This document shows, piece after piece, positions 38,760 through 52,899 of a stretch of DNA of 64,000 bases (position 1 is the first letter of the stretch; the number at the start of each line of letters is the position of its first letter). The translations under genes were made by a program, and so were the position numbers. Origin of the DNA: Hydractinia symbiolongicarpus (lineage: Eukaryota; Cnidaria; Hydrozoa; Anthoathecata; Hydractiniidae); assembly GCF_029227915.1 (NCBI RefSeq), contig NC_079880.1, forward strand, positions 4,342,001 to 4,406,000, given 5' to 3'. The notes under the pieces are model-generated. The model made no database searches. It was not told where the DNA came from and saw only the letters and a list, made by a program, of their open reading frames with translations.

Positions 38760-41700
38760 TTTTTAAATTATTTTTTCACCACTAAAACGCATGAGATTTG
38801 TAGTTTTCAAAAATGTTTTCATTTTTGATGAGAAGCTTAATGAAAGAGATTTAATCACCGGCAAACGAAATCCCGCGTTTTCCCGTAAATCCGGGGCTTG
38901 GCCCGTATAGTCGAATGTATACAAAGAAAGTACCCAGGGAGTAAACTCATTTCCCGAACGATTTTTTAAATTTTTTTTTCACCACTAAAACGCATGAGAC
39001 TTGTAGTTTTCAAAAATGTTTTCATTTTTGATGAGACGCTTAATGAAAGAGGTTTAATCGCCGGAAAACGAAAACCCGCGATTTCCCGTAAATCCCAGGC
39101 TTGGCCCGTATAGTCGAATGTATACAAAGAAAGTACCCTGTGAGTAAACTCATTTCCAGAACGATTTTTTAAATTATTTTTTCACCACTAAAACGCATAA
39201 GACTTGTAGTTTTTAAAAATGTTTTCATTTTTGATGAGACGCTGAATAAAAGAAGTTTAATCGCCAGCAAACGAAAACCCGCGATTTCCCGTAAATCCCG
39301 GCTTGGCCCGTATAGTCAAAAGTATACAAAGAAAGTACCCAGGGAGTAAACTCATTTCCCGAACGATTTTTTAAATTATTTTTTCACCACTAAAACGCAT
39401 GAGACTTGTAGTTTCCAAAAATATTTTCATTTTTGATGAGACGCGGAATAAAAGAAGTTTAATCGCCGGCAAACGAAAACCCGCGATTTCCCGTAAATCC
39501 CGGGCTTGGCACGTATAGTCGAATGTATACAAAGAAAGTACCCTGTGAGTAAACTCATTTCCAGAACGATTTTTTAAATTATTTTTTCACCACTAAAACG
39601 CATAAGACCTGTAGTTTTTAAAAATGATTTCATTTTTGATGAGACGCTGAATAAAAGAAGTTTAATCGCCGGCAAACGAAAATCCGCGATTTCCCGTAAA
39701 TCCCGGCTTGGCCCGTATAGTCAAAAGTATACAAAGAAAGTACCCAGGGAGTAAACTCATTTCCCGAACGATTTTTTAAATTATTTTTTCACCACTAAAA
39801 CGCATGAGACTTGTAGTTTTCAAATATGTTTTCATTTTTGATGAGACGCTGAAAAAAAAGCAGTTTAATCGCCGGCAAACGAAAACCTGCGATATCGCTA
39901 AATCCCGGACTCAGCCCGTATAGTCAAAAGTATACAAAGAAAGTACCCAGGGAGTAAACTCATTTCCAGAACGATTTTTTAAATTATTTTTTCACCACTA
40001 AAACGCATAAGACTTGTAGTTTTTAAAAATGTTTTTATTTTTGATGAGACGCTGAATAAAAGAAGTTTAATCGCCGGCAAACGAAAACCCGCGAATTCCC
40101 GTAAATCCCGGGCTTGGCCCGTATAGTCAAAAGTATGCAAAGAAAGTACCCAGGGAGTACACTCATTTCCCGAACGATTTTTTAAATTATTTTTTCACCA
40201 CTAAAACGCATGAGATTTGTAGTTTTCAAAAATGTTTTCATTTTTGATGAGAAGCTTAATGAAAGAGGTTTAATCACCGGCAAACGAAATCCCGCGTTTT
40301 CCCGTAAATCCGGGGCTTGGCCCGTATAGTCGAATGTATACAAAGAAAGTACCCAGGGAGTAAACTCATTTCCCGAACGATTTTTTAAATTTTTTTTTCA
40401 CCACTAAAACGCATGAGACTTGTAGTTTTCAAAAATGTTTTCATTTTTGATGAGACGCTTAATGAAAGAGGTTTAATCGCCGGAAAACGAAAACCCGCGA
40501 TTTCCCGTAAATCCCAGGCTTGGCCCGTATAGTCGAATGTATACAAAGAAAGTACCCTGTGAGTAAACTCATTTCCAGAACGATTTTTTAAATTATTTTT
40601 TCACCACTAAAACGCATAAGACTTGTAGTTTTTAAAAATGTTTTCATTTTTGATGAGACGCTGAATAAAAGAAGTTTAATCGCCAGCAAACGAAAACCCG
40701 CGATTTCCCGTAAATCCCGGCTTGGCCCGTATAGTCAAAAGTATACAAAGAAAGTACCCAGGGAGTAAACTCATTTCCCGAACGATTTTTTAAATTATTT
40801 TTTCACCACTAAAACGCATGAGACTTGTAGTTTCCAAAAATGTTTTCATTTTTGATGAGACGCGGAATAAAAGAAGTTTAATCGCCGGCAAACGAAAACC
40901 CGCGATTTCCCGTAAATCCCGGGCTTGGCACGTATAGTCGAATGTATACAAAGAAAGTACCCTGTGAGTAAACTCATTTCCAGAACGATTTTTTAAATTA
41001 TTTTTTCACCACTAAAACGCATAAGACCTGTAGTTTTTAAAAATGATTTCATTTTTGATGAGACGCTGAATAAAAGAAGTTTAATCGCCGGCAAACGAAA
41101 ATCCGCGATTTCCCGTAAATCCCGGCTTGGCCCGTATAGTCAAAAGTATACAAAGAAAGTACCCAGGGAGTAAACTCATTTCCCGAACGATTTTTTAAAT
41201 TATTTTTTCACCACTAAAACGCATGAGACTTGTAGTTTTCAAATATGTTTTCATTTTTGATGAGACGCTGAAAAAAAAGCAGTTTAATCGCCGGCAAACG
41301 AAAACCTGCGATATCGCTAAATCCCGGACTCAGCCCGTATAGTCAAAAGTATACAAAGAAAGTACCCAGGGAGTAAACTCATTTCCAGAACGATTTTTTA
41401 AATTATTTTTTCACCACTAAAACGCATAAGACTTGTAGTTTTTAAAAATGTTTTTATTTTTGATGAGACGCTGAATAAAAGAAGTTTAATCGCCGGCAAA
41501 CGAAAACCCGCGAATTCCCGTAAATCCCGGGCTTGGCCCGTATAGTCAAAAGTATGCAAAGAAAGTACCCAGGGAGTACACTCATTTCCCGAACGATTTT
41601 TTAAATTATTTTTTCACCACTAAAACGCATGAGATTTGTAGTTTTCAAAAATGTTTTCATTTTTGATGAGAAGCTTAATGAAAGAGGTTTAATCACCGGC

Positions 41701-43020
41701 AAACGAAATCCCGCGTTTTCCCGTAAATCCGGGGCTTGGCCCGTATAGTCGAATGTATACAAAGAAAGTACCCAGGGAGTAAACTCATTTCCCGAACGAT
41801 TTTTTAAATTTTTTTTTCACCACTAAAACGCATGAGACTTGTAGTTTTCAAAAATGTTTTCATTTTTGATGAGACGCTTAATGAAAGAGGTTTAATCGCC
41901 GGAAAACGAAAACCCGCGATTTCCCGTAAATCCCAGGCTTGGCCCGTATAGTCGAATGTATACAAAGAAAGTACCCTGTGAGTAAACTCATTTCCAGAAC
42001 GATTTTTTAAATTATTTTTTCACCACTAAAACGCATAAGACTTGTAGTTTTTAAAAATGTTTTCATTTTTGATGAGACGCTGAATAAAAGAAGTTTAATC
42101 GCCAGCAAACGAAAACCCGCGATTTCCCGTAAATCCCGGCTTGGCCCGTATAGTCAAAAGTATACAAAGAAAGTACCCAGGGAGTAAACTCATTTCCCGA
42201 ACGATTTTTTAAATTATTTTTTCACCACTAAAACGCATGAGACTTGTAGTTTCCAAAAATGTTTTCATTTTTGATGAGACGCGGAATAAAAGAAGTTTAA
42301 TCGCCGGCAAACGAAAACCCGCGATTTCCCGTAAATCCCGGGCTTGGCACGTATAGTCGAATGTATACAAAGAAAGTACCCTGTGAGTAAACTCATTTCC
42401 AGAACGATTTTTTAAATTATTTTTTCACCACTAAAACACATAAGACCTGTAGTTTTTAAAAATGTTTTCATTTTTGATGAGACGCTGAATAAAAGAAGTT
42501 TAATCGCCGGCAAACGAAAATCCGCGATTTCCCGTAAATCCCGGCTTGGCCCGTATAGTCAAAAGTATACAAAGAAAGTACCCAGGGAGTAAACTCATTT
42601 CCCGAACGATTTTTTAAATTATTTTTTCACCACTAAAACGCATGAGACTTGTAGTTTTCAAATATGTTTTCATTTTTGATGAGACGCTGAAAAAAAAGCA
42701 GTTTAATCGCCGGCAAACGAAAACCTGCGATATCGCTAAATCCCGGACTCAGCCCGTATAGTCAAAAGTATACAAAGAAAGTACCCAGGGAGTAAACTCA
42801 TTTCCAGAACGATTTTTTAAATTATTTTTTCACCACTAAAACGCATAAGACTTGTAGTTTTTAAAAATGTTTTTATTTTTGATGAGACGCTGAATAAAAG
42901 AAGTTTAATCGCCGGCAAACGAAAACCCGCGCATTCCCGTAAATCCCGGGCTTGGCCCGTATAGTCAAAAGTATGCAAAGAAAGTACCCAGGGAGTACAC
43001 TCATTTCCCGAACGATTTTT
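38760..43020. repeat. 7-mer higher-order repeat, three copies (~1,419 bp)
   Basis: The AGAAGCTTAATGAAAGAG monomer type is at 38831, 40250 and 41669, exactly 1,419 bp apart, and each is followed by the same ordered set of six other types. Copies differ by only a few bases. Confidence 0.88.
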
Positions 43021-44639
43021 TAAATTATTTTTTCACCACTAAAACGCATGAGACTTGTAGTTTTTAAAAATGTTTTCATTTTTGATGAGACGCTGAATAA
43101 AAGTAGTTTAATCGCCGGCAAACGAAAACCCGCGATTTCCCGTAAATCCCAGCTTCGCCCGAACAGTCAAAAGTATACAAAGAAAGTACCCAGGGAGTAA
43201 ACTTATTTCCCGAACGATTTTTTAAATTATTTTTTCACCACTAAAACGCATGAGACTTGTAGTTTTCAAAAATGTTTTCATTTTTGATGAGACGCTGAAT
43301 AAAAGAAGTTTAATCGCCGGCAAACAAAAATCCGCGATTTCCCGTAAATCCCGGCTTGGCCCGTATAGTCAAAAGTATACAAAGAAAGTACCCAGGGAGT
43401 AAACTCATTTCCCGAACGATTTTTTAAATTATTTTTTCACCACTAAAACGCATGAGACTTGTAGTTTCCAAAAATGTTTTCATTTTTGATGAGACGCGGA
43501 ATAAAAGAAGTTTAATCGCCGGCAAACGAAAACCCGCGATTTCCCGTAAATCCCGGGCTTGGCACGTATAGTCGAATGTATACAAAGAAAGTACCCTGTG
43601 AGTAAACTCATTTCCAGAACGATTTTTTAAATTATTTTTTCACCACTAAAACGCATAAGACCTGTAGTTTTTAAAAATGTTTTCATTTTTGATGAGACGC
43701 TGAATAAAAGAAGTTTAATCGCCGGCAAACGAAAATCCGCGATTTCCCGTAAATCCCGGCTTGGCCCGTATAGTCAAAAGTATACAAAGAAAGTACCCAG
43801 GGAGTAAACTCATTTCCTGAACGATTTTTTAAATTATTTTTTCACCACTAAAACGCATGAGACTTGTAGTTTTCAAATATGTTTTCATTTTTGATGAGAC
43901 GCTGAAAAAAAAGCAGTTTAATCGCCGGCAAACGAAAACCTGCGATATCGCTAAATCCCGGACTCAGCCCGTATAGTCAAAAGTATACAAAGAAAGTACC
44001 CAGGGAGTAAACTCATTTCCAGAACGATTTTTTAAATTATTTTTTCACCACTAAAACGCATAAGACTTGTAGTTTTTAAAAATGTTTTTATTTTTGATGA
44101 GACGCTGAATAAAAGAAGTTTAATCGCCGGCAAACGAAAACCCGCGAATTCCCGTAAATCCCGGGCTTGGCCCGTATAGTCAAAAGTATGCAAAGAAAGT
44201 ACCCAGGGAGTACACTCATTTCCCGAACGATTTTTTAAATTATTTTTTCACCACTAAAACGCATGAGACTTGTAGTTTTTAAAAATGTTTTCATTTTTGA
44301 TGAGACGCTGAATAAAAGTAGTTTAATCGCCGGCAAACGAAAACCCGCGATTTCCCGTAAATCCCGGCTTCGCCCGAACAGTCAAAAGTATACAAAGAAA
44401 GTACCCAGGGAGTAAACTTATTTCCCGAACGATTTTTTAAATTATTTTTTCACCACTAAAACGCATGAGACTTGTAGTTTTCAAAAATGTTTTCATTTTT
44501 GATGAGACGCTGAATAAAAGAAGTTTAATCGCCGGCAAACGAAAATCCGCGATTTCCCGTAAATCCCGGCTTGGCCCGTATAGTCAAAAGTATACAAAGA
44601 AAGTACCCAGGGAGTAAACTCATTTCCCGAACGATTTTT

Positions 44640-45850
44640 TAAATTATTTTTTCACCACTAAAACGCATGAGACTTGTAATTTTCAAATATGTTTTCATTT
44701 TTGATGAGACGCTGAAAAAAAAGCAGTTTAATCGCCGGCAAACGAAAACCTGCGATATCGCTAAATCCCGGACTCGGCCCGTATAGTCAAAAGTATACAA
44801 AGAAAGTACCCAGGGAGTAAACTCATTTCCAGAACGATTTTTTAAATTATTTTTTCACCACTAAAACGCATAAGACTTGTAGTTTTTAAAAATGTTTTTA
44901 TTTTTGATGAGACGCTGAATAAAAGAAGTTTAATCGCCGGCAAACGAAAACCCGCGATTTCCCGTAAATCCCGGGCTTGGCCCGTATAGTTAAAAGTATA
45001 CAAAGAAAGTACCCAGGGAGTAAACTCATTTCCCGAACGATTTTTTAAATTATTTTTTCACCACTAAAACGCATGAGACTTGTAGTTTTTAAAAATGTTT
45101 TCATTTTTGATGAGACGCTGAATAAAAGTAGTTTAATCGCCGGCAAACGAAAACCCGCGATTTCCCGTAAATCCCGGCTTCGCCCGATTAGTCAAAAGTA
45201 TACAAAGAAAGTACCCAGGGAGTAAACTTATTTCCCGAACGATTTTTTAAATTATTTTTTCACCACTAAAACGCATGAGACTTGTAATTTTCAAATATGT
45301 TTTCATTTTTGATGAGACGCTGAAAAAAAAGCAGTTTAATCGCCGGCAAACGAAAACCTGCGATATCGCTAAATCCCGGACTCGGCCCGTATAGTCAAAA
45401 GTATACAAAGAAAGTACCCAGGGAGTAAACTCATTTCCAGAACGATTTTTTAAATTATTTTTTCACCACTAAAACGCATAAGACTTGTAGTTTTTAAAAA
45501 TGTTTTTATTTTTGATGAGACGCTGAATAAAAGAAGTTTAATCGCCGGCAAACGAAAACCCGCGATTTCCCGTAAATCCCGGGCTTGGCCCGTATAGTTA
45601 AAAGTATACAAAGAAAGTACCCAGGGAGTAAACTCATTTCCCGAACGATTTTTTAAATTATTTTTTCACCACTAAAACGCATGAGACTTGTAGTTTTTAA
45701 AAATGTTTTCATTTTTGATGAGACGCTGAATAAAAGTAGTTTAATCGCCGGCAAACGAAAACCCGCGATTTCCCGTAAATCCCGGCTTCGCCCGATTAGT
45801 CAAAAGTATACAAAGAAAGTACCCAGGGAGTAAACTTATTTCCCGAACGA
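44640..45850. repeat. 3-mer duplication (~608 bp)
   Basis: The CCCGATTAGTC variant is at 45183 and 45791, and the neighbouring GTTAAAAGTATAC and TGTAATTTTCAAATATG types repeat at the same distance. An earlier related trimer with CCCGAACAGTC precedes it. Confidence 0.78.
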
Positions 45851-48099
45851 TTTTTTAAATTATTTTTTCACCACTAAAACGCATGAGACTTGTAGTTTTC
45901 AAAAATGTTTTCATTTTTGATGAGACGCTGAATAAAAGAAGTTTAATCGCCGGCAAACGAAAACCCGCAATTTCCCGTAAATCCCGAGCTTGGCCCGTAT
46001 AGTCAAAAGTATACAAAGAAAGTACCCAGGGAGTAAACTCATTTCCCGAACGATTTTTTATATTATCTTTTTACCACTAAACGCATGAGACTTGTAGTTT
46101 TCAAAAATATTTTCATATTTGATGGGACGCTGAATAAAAGAAGTTTAATCGCCGGCAAACGAAAATCCGCGATTTCCCGTAAATCCCGAACTCGGCCCGT
46201 ATAGTCAAATGTATACAAAGAAAGTACCCAGGGAGTAAACTCATTTCCCGAACGATTTTTTAAATTATTTTTTCACCACTAAAACGCATGAGACTTGTAG
46301 TTTTCAAAAATGTTTTCATTCTTGATGAGACGCGGAATAAAAGAAGTTTAATCGCCGGCAAACGAATATCCGCGATTTCCCGTAAATCCCGGGCTTGGCA
46401 CGTATAGTCGAATGTATACAAAGAAAGTACCCTGTGAGTAAACTCATTTCCAGAACTATTTTTTAAATTATTTTTTCACCACTAAAACGCATAAGACTTG
46501 TAGTTTTTAAAAATGTTTTCATTTTTGATGAGACGCTGAATAAAAGAAGTTTAATCGCCGGCAAACGAAAATCCGCGATTTCCCGTAAATCCCGGCTTGG
46601 CCCGTATAGTCAAAAGTATACAAAGAAAGTACCCAGGGAGTAAACTCATTTCCCGAACGATTTTTTAAATTATTTTTTCACCACTAACACGCATGAGACT
46701 TGTAGTTTTCAAATATGTTTTCATTTTTGATGAGACGCTGAAAAAAAAGCAGTTTAATCGCCGGCAAACGAAAACCTGCGATATCGCTAAATCCCGGACT
46801 CGGCCCGTATAGTCAAAAGTATACAAAGAAAGTACCCAGGGAGTAAACTCATTTCCCGAACGATTTTTTAAATTACTTTTTTACCACTAAAACGTATGAG
46901 ACTTGTAGTATTTAAAAATGTTTTCATTTTTGATGAGACGCTGAATAAAAGAAGTTTAATCGCCGGCAAACGAAAACCTGCGATTTCCTGTAAATCCTGG
47001 ACTCGGCCCGTATAGTCAAAAGTATACAAAGAAAGTACCCAGGGAGTAAACTCATTTCCCAAACGATTTTTTAAATTATTATTTCACCACTAAATCGCAT
47101 GAGACTTGTAGTTTTCAAGAATGTTTTCATTTTTGATGAGACGCTGAATAAAAGCAGTTTAATCGCCGGCAAACGAAAACCCGCGATTTCCCGTAAATCC
47201 CGGGCTTGGCACGTATAGTCGAATGTATACAAAGAAAGTACCCTGTGAGTAAACTCATTTCCAGAACGATTTTTTAAATTATTTTTTCACCACTAAAACG
47301 CATTAGACTTGTAGTTTTTAAAAATATTTTTATATTTGATGGGACGCTGAATAAAAGAAGTTTAATCGCCGGCAAACGAAAACCCGCGATTTCCCGTAAA
47401 TCCTGGGCTTGGCCCGTATAGTCAAAAGTATACAAAGAAAGTACCCAGGGAGTAAACTCATTTCCCGAACGATTTTTTAAATTACTTTTTTACCACTAAA
47501 ACGTATGAGACTTGTAGTATTTAAAAATGTTTTCATTTTTGATGAGACGCTGAATAAAAGCATTTTAATCGCCGGCAAACGAAAACCCGCGATTTCCCGT
47601 AAATCCCGGGCTTGGCACGTATGGTCGAATGTATACAAAGAAAGTACCCTGTGAGTAAACTCATTTCCAGAACGATTTTTTAAATTATTTTTTCACCACT
47701 AAAACGCATAAGACTTGTAGTTTTTAAAAATATTTTCATATTTGATGGGACGCTGAATAAAAGAAGTTTAATCGCCGGCAAACGAAAACCCGCGATTTCC
47801 AGTAAATCCCGGGCTTGGCCCGTATAGTCAAAAGTATACAAAGAAAGTACCCAGGGCGTAAACTCATTTCCCGAACGATTTTTTAAATTACTTTTTCACC
47901 ACTAAAACGCATGAGACTTGTAGTTTTCAAAAATGTTTTCATTTTTGATGAGACGCTCAAAAAAAGAAGTTTAATCGCCGGCAAACTAAAACCTGCGATT
48001 TCCCTAAATCCCGGACTCGGCCCGTATAGTCAAAACTATACAAAGAAAGTACCCAAGGAGTAAACTCATTTCCAGAACGATTATTTAAATTATTTTTTC

Positions 48100-51000
48100 A
48101 CCACTAAAACGCATAAGACTTGTAGTTTTTATAAATGTTTTCATTTTTGATGAGACGCTGAATAAAAGAAGTTTAATCGCCGGCAAACGAAAACCCGCAA
48201 TTTCCCGTAAATCCCGGGCTTGGCCCGTATAGTCAAAAGTATACAAAGAAAGTACCCAGGGAGTAAACTCATTTCCCGAACGATTTTTTATATTATTTTT
48301 TTACCACTAAACGCATGAGACTTGTAGTTTTCAAAAATATTTTCATATTTGATGGGACGCTGAATAAAAGAAGTTTAATCGCCGGCAAACGAAAATCCGC
48401 GATTTCCCGTAAATCCCGGACTCGGCCCGTATAGTCAAAAGTATACAAAGAAAGTACCCAGGGAGTAAACTCATTTCCCGAACGATTTTTTAAATTATTT
48501 TTTCACCACTAAAACGCATGAGACTTGTAGTTTTCAAAAATGTTTTCATTTTTGATGAGACGCTGAATAAAAGAAGTTTAATCGCCGGCAAACGAAAACC
48601 GCCATTTCCCGTAAACCCCGGACTCGGCCCGTATAGTCAAAAGTATACAAAGAAAGTACCCTGTGAGTAAACTCATTTCCAGAACGATTATTTAAATTAT
48701 TTTTTCACCACTAAAACGCATAAGACTTGTAGTTTTTATAAATGTTTTCATTTTTGATGAGACGCTGAATAAAAGAAGTTTAATCGCCGGCAAACGAAAA
48801 CCCGCAATTTCCCGTAAATCCCGGGCTTGGCCCGTATAGTCAAAAGTATACAAAGAAAGTACCCAGGGAGTAAACTCATTTCCCGAACGATTTTTTATAT
48901 TATTTTTTTACCACTAAACGCATGAGACTTGTAGTTTTCAAAAATATTTTCATATTTGATGGGACGCTGAATAAAAGAAGTTTAATCGCCGGCAAACGAA
49001 AATCCGCGATTTCCCGTAAATCCCCGACTCGGCCCGTATAGTCAAAAGTATACAAAGAAAGTACCCAGGGAGTAAACTCATTTCCCGAACGATTTTTTAA
49101 ATTATTTTTTCACCACTAAAACGCATGAGACTTGTAGTTTTCAAAAATGTTTTCATTTTTGATGAGACGCTGAATAAAAGAAGTTTAATCGCCGGCAAAC
49201 GAAAACCGCCATTTCCCGTAAACCCCGGACTCGGCCCGTATAGTCAAAAGTATACAAAGAAAGTACCCTGTGAGTAAACTCATTTCCAGAACGATTTTTT
49301 AAATTATTTTTTCACCACTAAAACGCATAAGACTTGTAGTTTTTAAAAATGTTTTCATTTTTGATGAGACGCTGAATAAAAGAAGTTTAATCGCCGGCAA
49401 ACGAAAACCCGCGATTTCCCGTAAATCTTGGCTTGGCCAGTATAGTCAAAAGTATACAAAGAAAGTACCCAGGGAGTAAACTCACTTCCCGAACGATTTT
49501 TTAAATTATTTTTTCACCACTAAAACGCATGAAACTTGTAGTTTTCAAAAATGTTTTCATTTTTGATGAGACGCTGAATAAAAGAAGTTTAATCGCCGGC
49601 AAACGAAAACCCGCAATTTCCCGTAAATCCCGGGCTTGGCCCGTATAGTCAAAAGTATACAAAGAAAGTACCCAGGGAGTAAACTCATTTCCCGAACGAT
49701 TTTTTATATTATTTTTTTACCACTAAACGCATGAGACTTGTAGTTTTCAAAAATATTTTCATATTTGATGGGACGCTGAATAAAAGAAGTTTAATCGCCG
49801 GCAAACGAAAATCCGCGATTTCCCGTAAATCCCGGACTCGGCCCGTATAGTCAAAAGTATACAAAGAAAGTACCCAGGGAGTAAACTCATTTCCCGAACG
49901 ATTTTTTAAATTATTTTTTCACCACTAAAACGCATGAGACTTGTAGTTTTCAAAAATGTTTTCATTTTTGATGAGACGCTGAATAAAAGAAGTTTAATCG
50001 CCGGCAAACGAAAACCGCCATTTCCCGTAAACCCCGGACTCGGCCCGTATAGTCAAAAGTATACAAAGAAAGTACCCTGTGAGTAAACTCATTTCCAGAA
50101 CGATTTTTTAAATTATTTTTTCACCACTAAAACGCATAAGACTTGTAGTTTTTAAAAATGTTTTCATTTTTGATGAGACGCTGAATAAAAGAAGTTTAAT
50201 CGCCGGCAAACGAAAACCCGCAATTTCCCGTAAATCCCGGGCTTGGCCCGTATAGTCAAAAGTATACAAAGAAAGTACCCAGGGAGTAAACTCATTTCCC
50301 GAACGATTTTTTATATTATTTTTTTACCACTAAACGCATGAGACTTGTAGTTTTCAAAAATATTTTCATATTTGATGGGACGCTGAATAAAAGAAGTTTA
50401 ATCGCCGGCAAACGAAAATCCGCGATTTCCCGTAAATCCCGGACTCGGCCCGTATAGTCAAAAGTATACAAAGAAAGTACCCAGGGAGTAAACTCATTTC
50501 CCGAACGATTTTTTAAATTATTTTTTCACCACTAAAACGCATGAGACTTGTAGTTTTCAAAAATGTTTTCATTTTTGATGAGACGCTGAATAAAAGAAGT
50601 TTAATCGCCGGCAAACGAAAACCGCCATTTCCCGTAAACCCCGGACTCGGCCCGTATAGTCAAAAGTATACAAAGAAAGTACCCTGTGAGTAAACTCATT
50701 TCCCGAACGATTTTTTAAATTATTTTTTCACCACTAAAACGCATAAGACTTGTAATTTTTAAAAATGTTTTCATTTTTGATGAGACGCTGAATAAAAGAA
50801 GTTTAATCGCCGGCAAACGAAAACCCGCGATTTCCCGTAAATCCCGGCTTGGCCAGTATAGTCAAAAGTATACAAAGAAAGTACCCAGGGAGTAAACTCA
50901 CTTCCCGAACGATTTTTTAAATTATTTTTTCACCACTAAAACGCATGAGACTTGTAGTTTTCAAAAATGTTTTCATTTTTGATGAGACGCTGAATAAAAG

Positions 51001-51900
51001 AAGTTTAATCGCCGGCAAACGAAAACCCGCAATTTCCCGTAAATCCCGGGCTTGGCCCGTATAGTCAAAAGTATACAAAGAAAGTACCCAGGGAGTAAAC
51101 TCATTTCCCGAACGATTTTTTATATTATTTTTTTACCACTAAACGCATGAGACTTGTAGTTTTCAAAAATATTTTCATATTTGATGGGACGCTGAATAAA
51201 AGAAGTTTAATCGCCGGCAAACGAAAATCCGCGATTTCCCGTAAATCCCGGACTCGGCCCGTATAGTCAAAAGTATACAAAGAAAGTACCCAGGGAGTAA
51301 ACTCATTTCCCGAACGATTTTTTAAATTATTTTTTCACCACTAAAACGCATGAGACTTGTAGTTTTCAAAAATGTTTTCATTTTTGATGAGACGCTGAAT
51401 AAAAGAAGTTTAATCGCCGGCAAACGAAAACCGCCATTTCCCGTAAACCCCGGACTCGGCCCGTATAGTCAAAAGTATACAAAGAAAGTACCCTGTGAGT
51501 AAACTCATTTCCAGAACGATTTTTTAAATTATTTTTTCACCACTAAAACGCATAAGACTTGTAGTTTTTAAAAATGTTTTCATTTTTGATGAGACGCTGA
51601 ATAAAAGAAGTTTAATCGCCGGCAAACGAAAACCCGCGATTTCCCGTAAATCCCGGCTTGGCCAGTATAGTCAAAAGTATACAAAGAAAGTACCCAGGGA
51701 GTAAACTCACTTCCCGAACGATTTTTTAAATTATTTTTTCACCACTAAAACGCATGAGACTTGTAAATTTCAAAAATGTTTTCATTTTTGATGAGACGCT
51801 GAATAAAAGAAGTTTAATCGCCGGCAAACGAAAACCCGCAATTTCCCGTAAATCCCGGGCTTGGCCCGTATAGTCAAAAGTATACAAAGAAAGTACCCAG
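48100..51900. repeat. 7-mer higher-order repeat split as 3 + 4 monomers
   Basis: The GCCATTTCCCGTAAACCCC type occurs at 48601, 49208, 50017, 50624 and 51433. Spacings alternate 607, 809, 607 and 809 bp, so the true period is 1,416 bp with the marker type present twice per period. Confidence 0.88.
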
Positions 51901-52899
51901 GGAGTAAACTCATTTCCCGAAAGATTTTTTAAATTATTTTTTCACCACTAAAACGCATGAGACTTGTAGTTTTCAAAAATGGTTTCATTTTTGATGAGAC
52001 GCTTAATGAAAGAGGTTTAATCGCCGGAAAACGAAAACCCGCGATTTCCCGTAAATCCCGGGCTTGGCCCGTATAGTCGAATGTATACAAAGAAAGTACC
52101 CTGTGAGTAAACTCATTTCCAGAACGATTTTTTAAATTATTTTTTCACCACTAAAACGCATAAGACTTGTAGTTTTTAAAAATGTTTTCATTTTTGATGA
52201 GACGCTGAATAAAAGAAGTTTAATCGCGGGCAAACGAAAACCCGCGATTTCCCGTAAATCCCGGCTTGGCCCGTATAGTCAAAAGTATACAAAGAAAGTA
52301 CCCAGGGAGTAAACTCATTTCCCGAACGATTTTTTAAATTATTTTTTCACCACTAAAACGCATGAGACTTGTAGTTTTCAAAAATGTTTTCATTTTTGAT
52401 GAGACGCTGAACAAAAGAAGTTTAATCGCCGGCAAACAAAAACCGCCATTTCCCGTAAACCCCGGACTCGGCCCGTATAGTCAAAAGTATACAGAGAAAG
52501 TACCCTGTGAGTAAACTCATTTCCAGAACGATTTTTTAAATTATTTTTTCACCACTAAAACGCATAAGACTTGTAGTTTTTTAAAATGTTTTCATTTTTT
52601 TAAGACGCTGAATAAAAGAAGTTTAATCGCCGTCAAACGAAAACCCGCAATTTCCCGTAAATCCCGGGCTAAACCCGTATAGTCAAAAGTATACAAAGAA
52701 AGTACCCAGGGAGTAAACTCATTTCCCGAACGATTTTTTATATTATCTTTTTACCACTAAACGCATGAGACTTGTAGTTTTCAAAAATATTTTCATATTT
52801 GATGGGACGCTGAATAAAAGAAGTTTAATCGCCGGCAGACGAAAATCCGCGATTTCCCGTAAATCCCGGACTCGGCCCGTATAGTCAAAATTATACAAA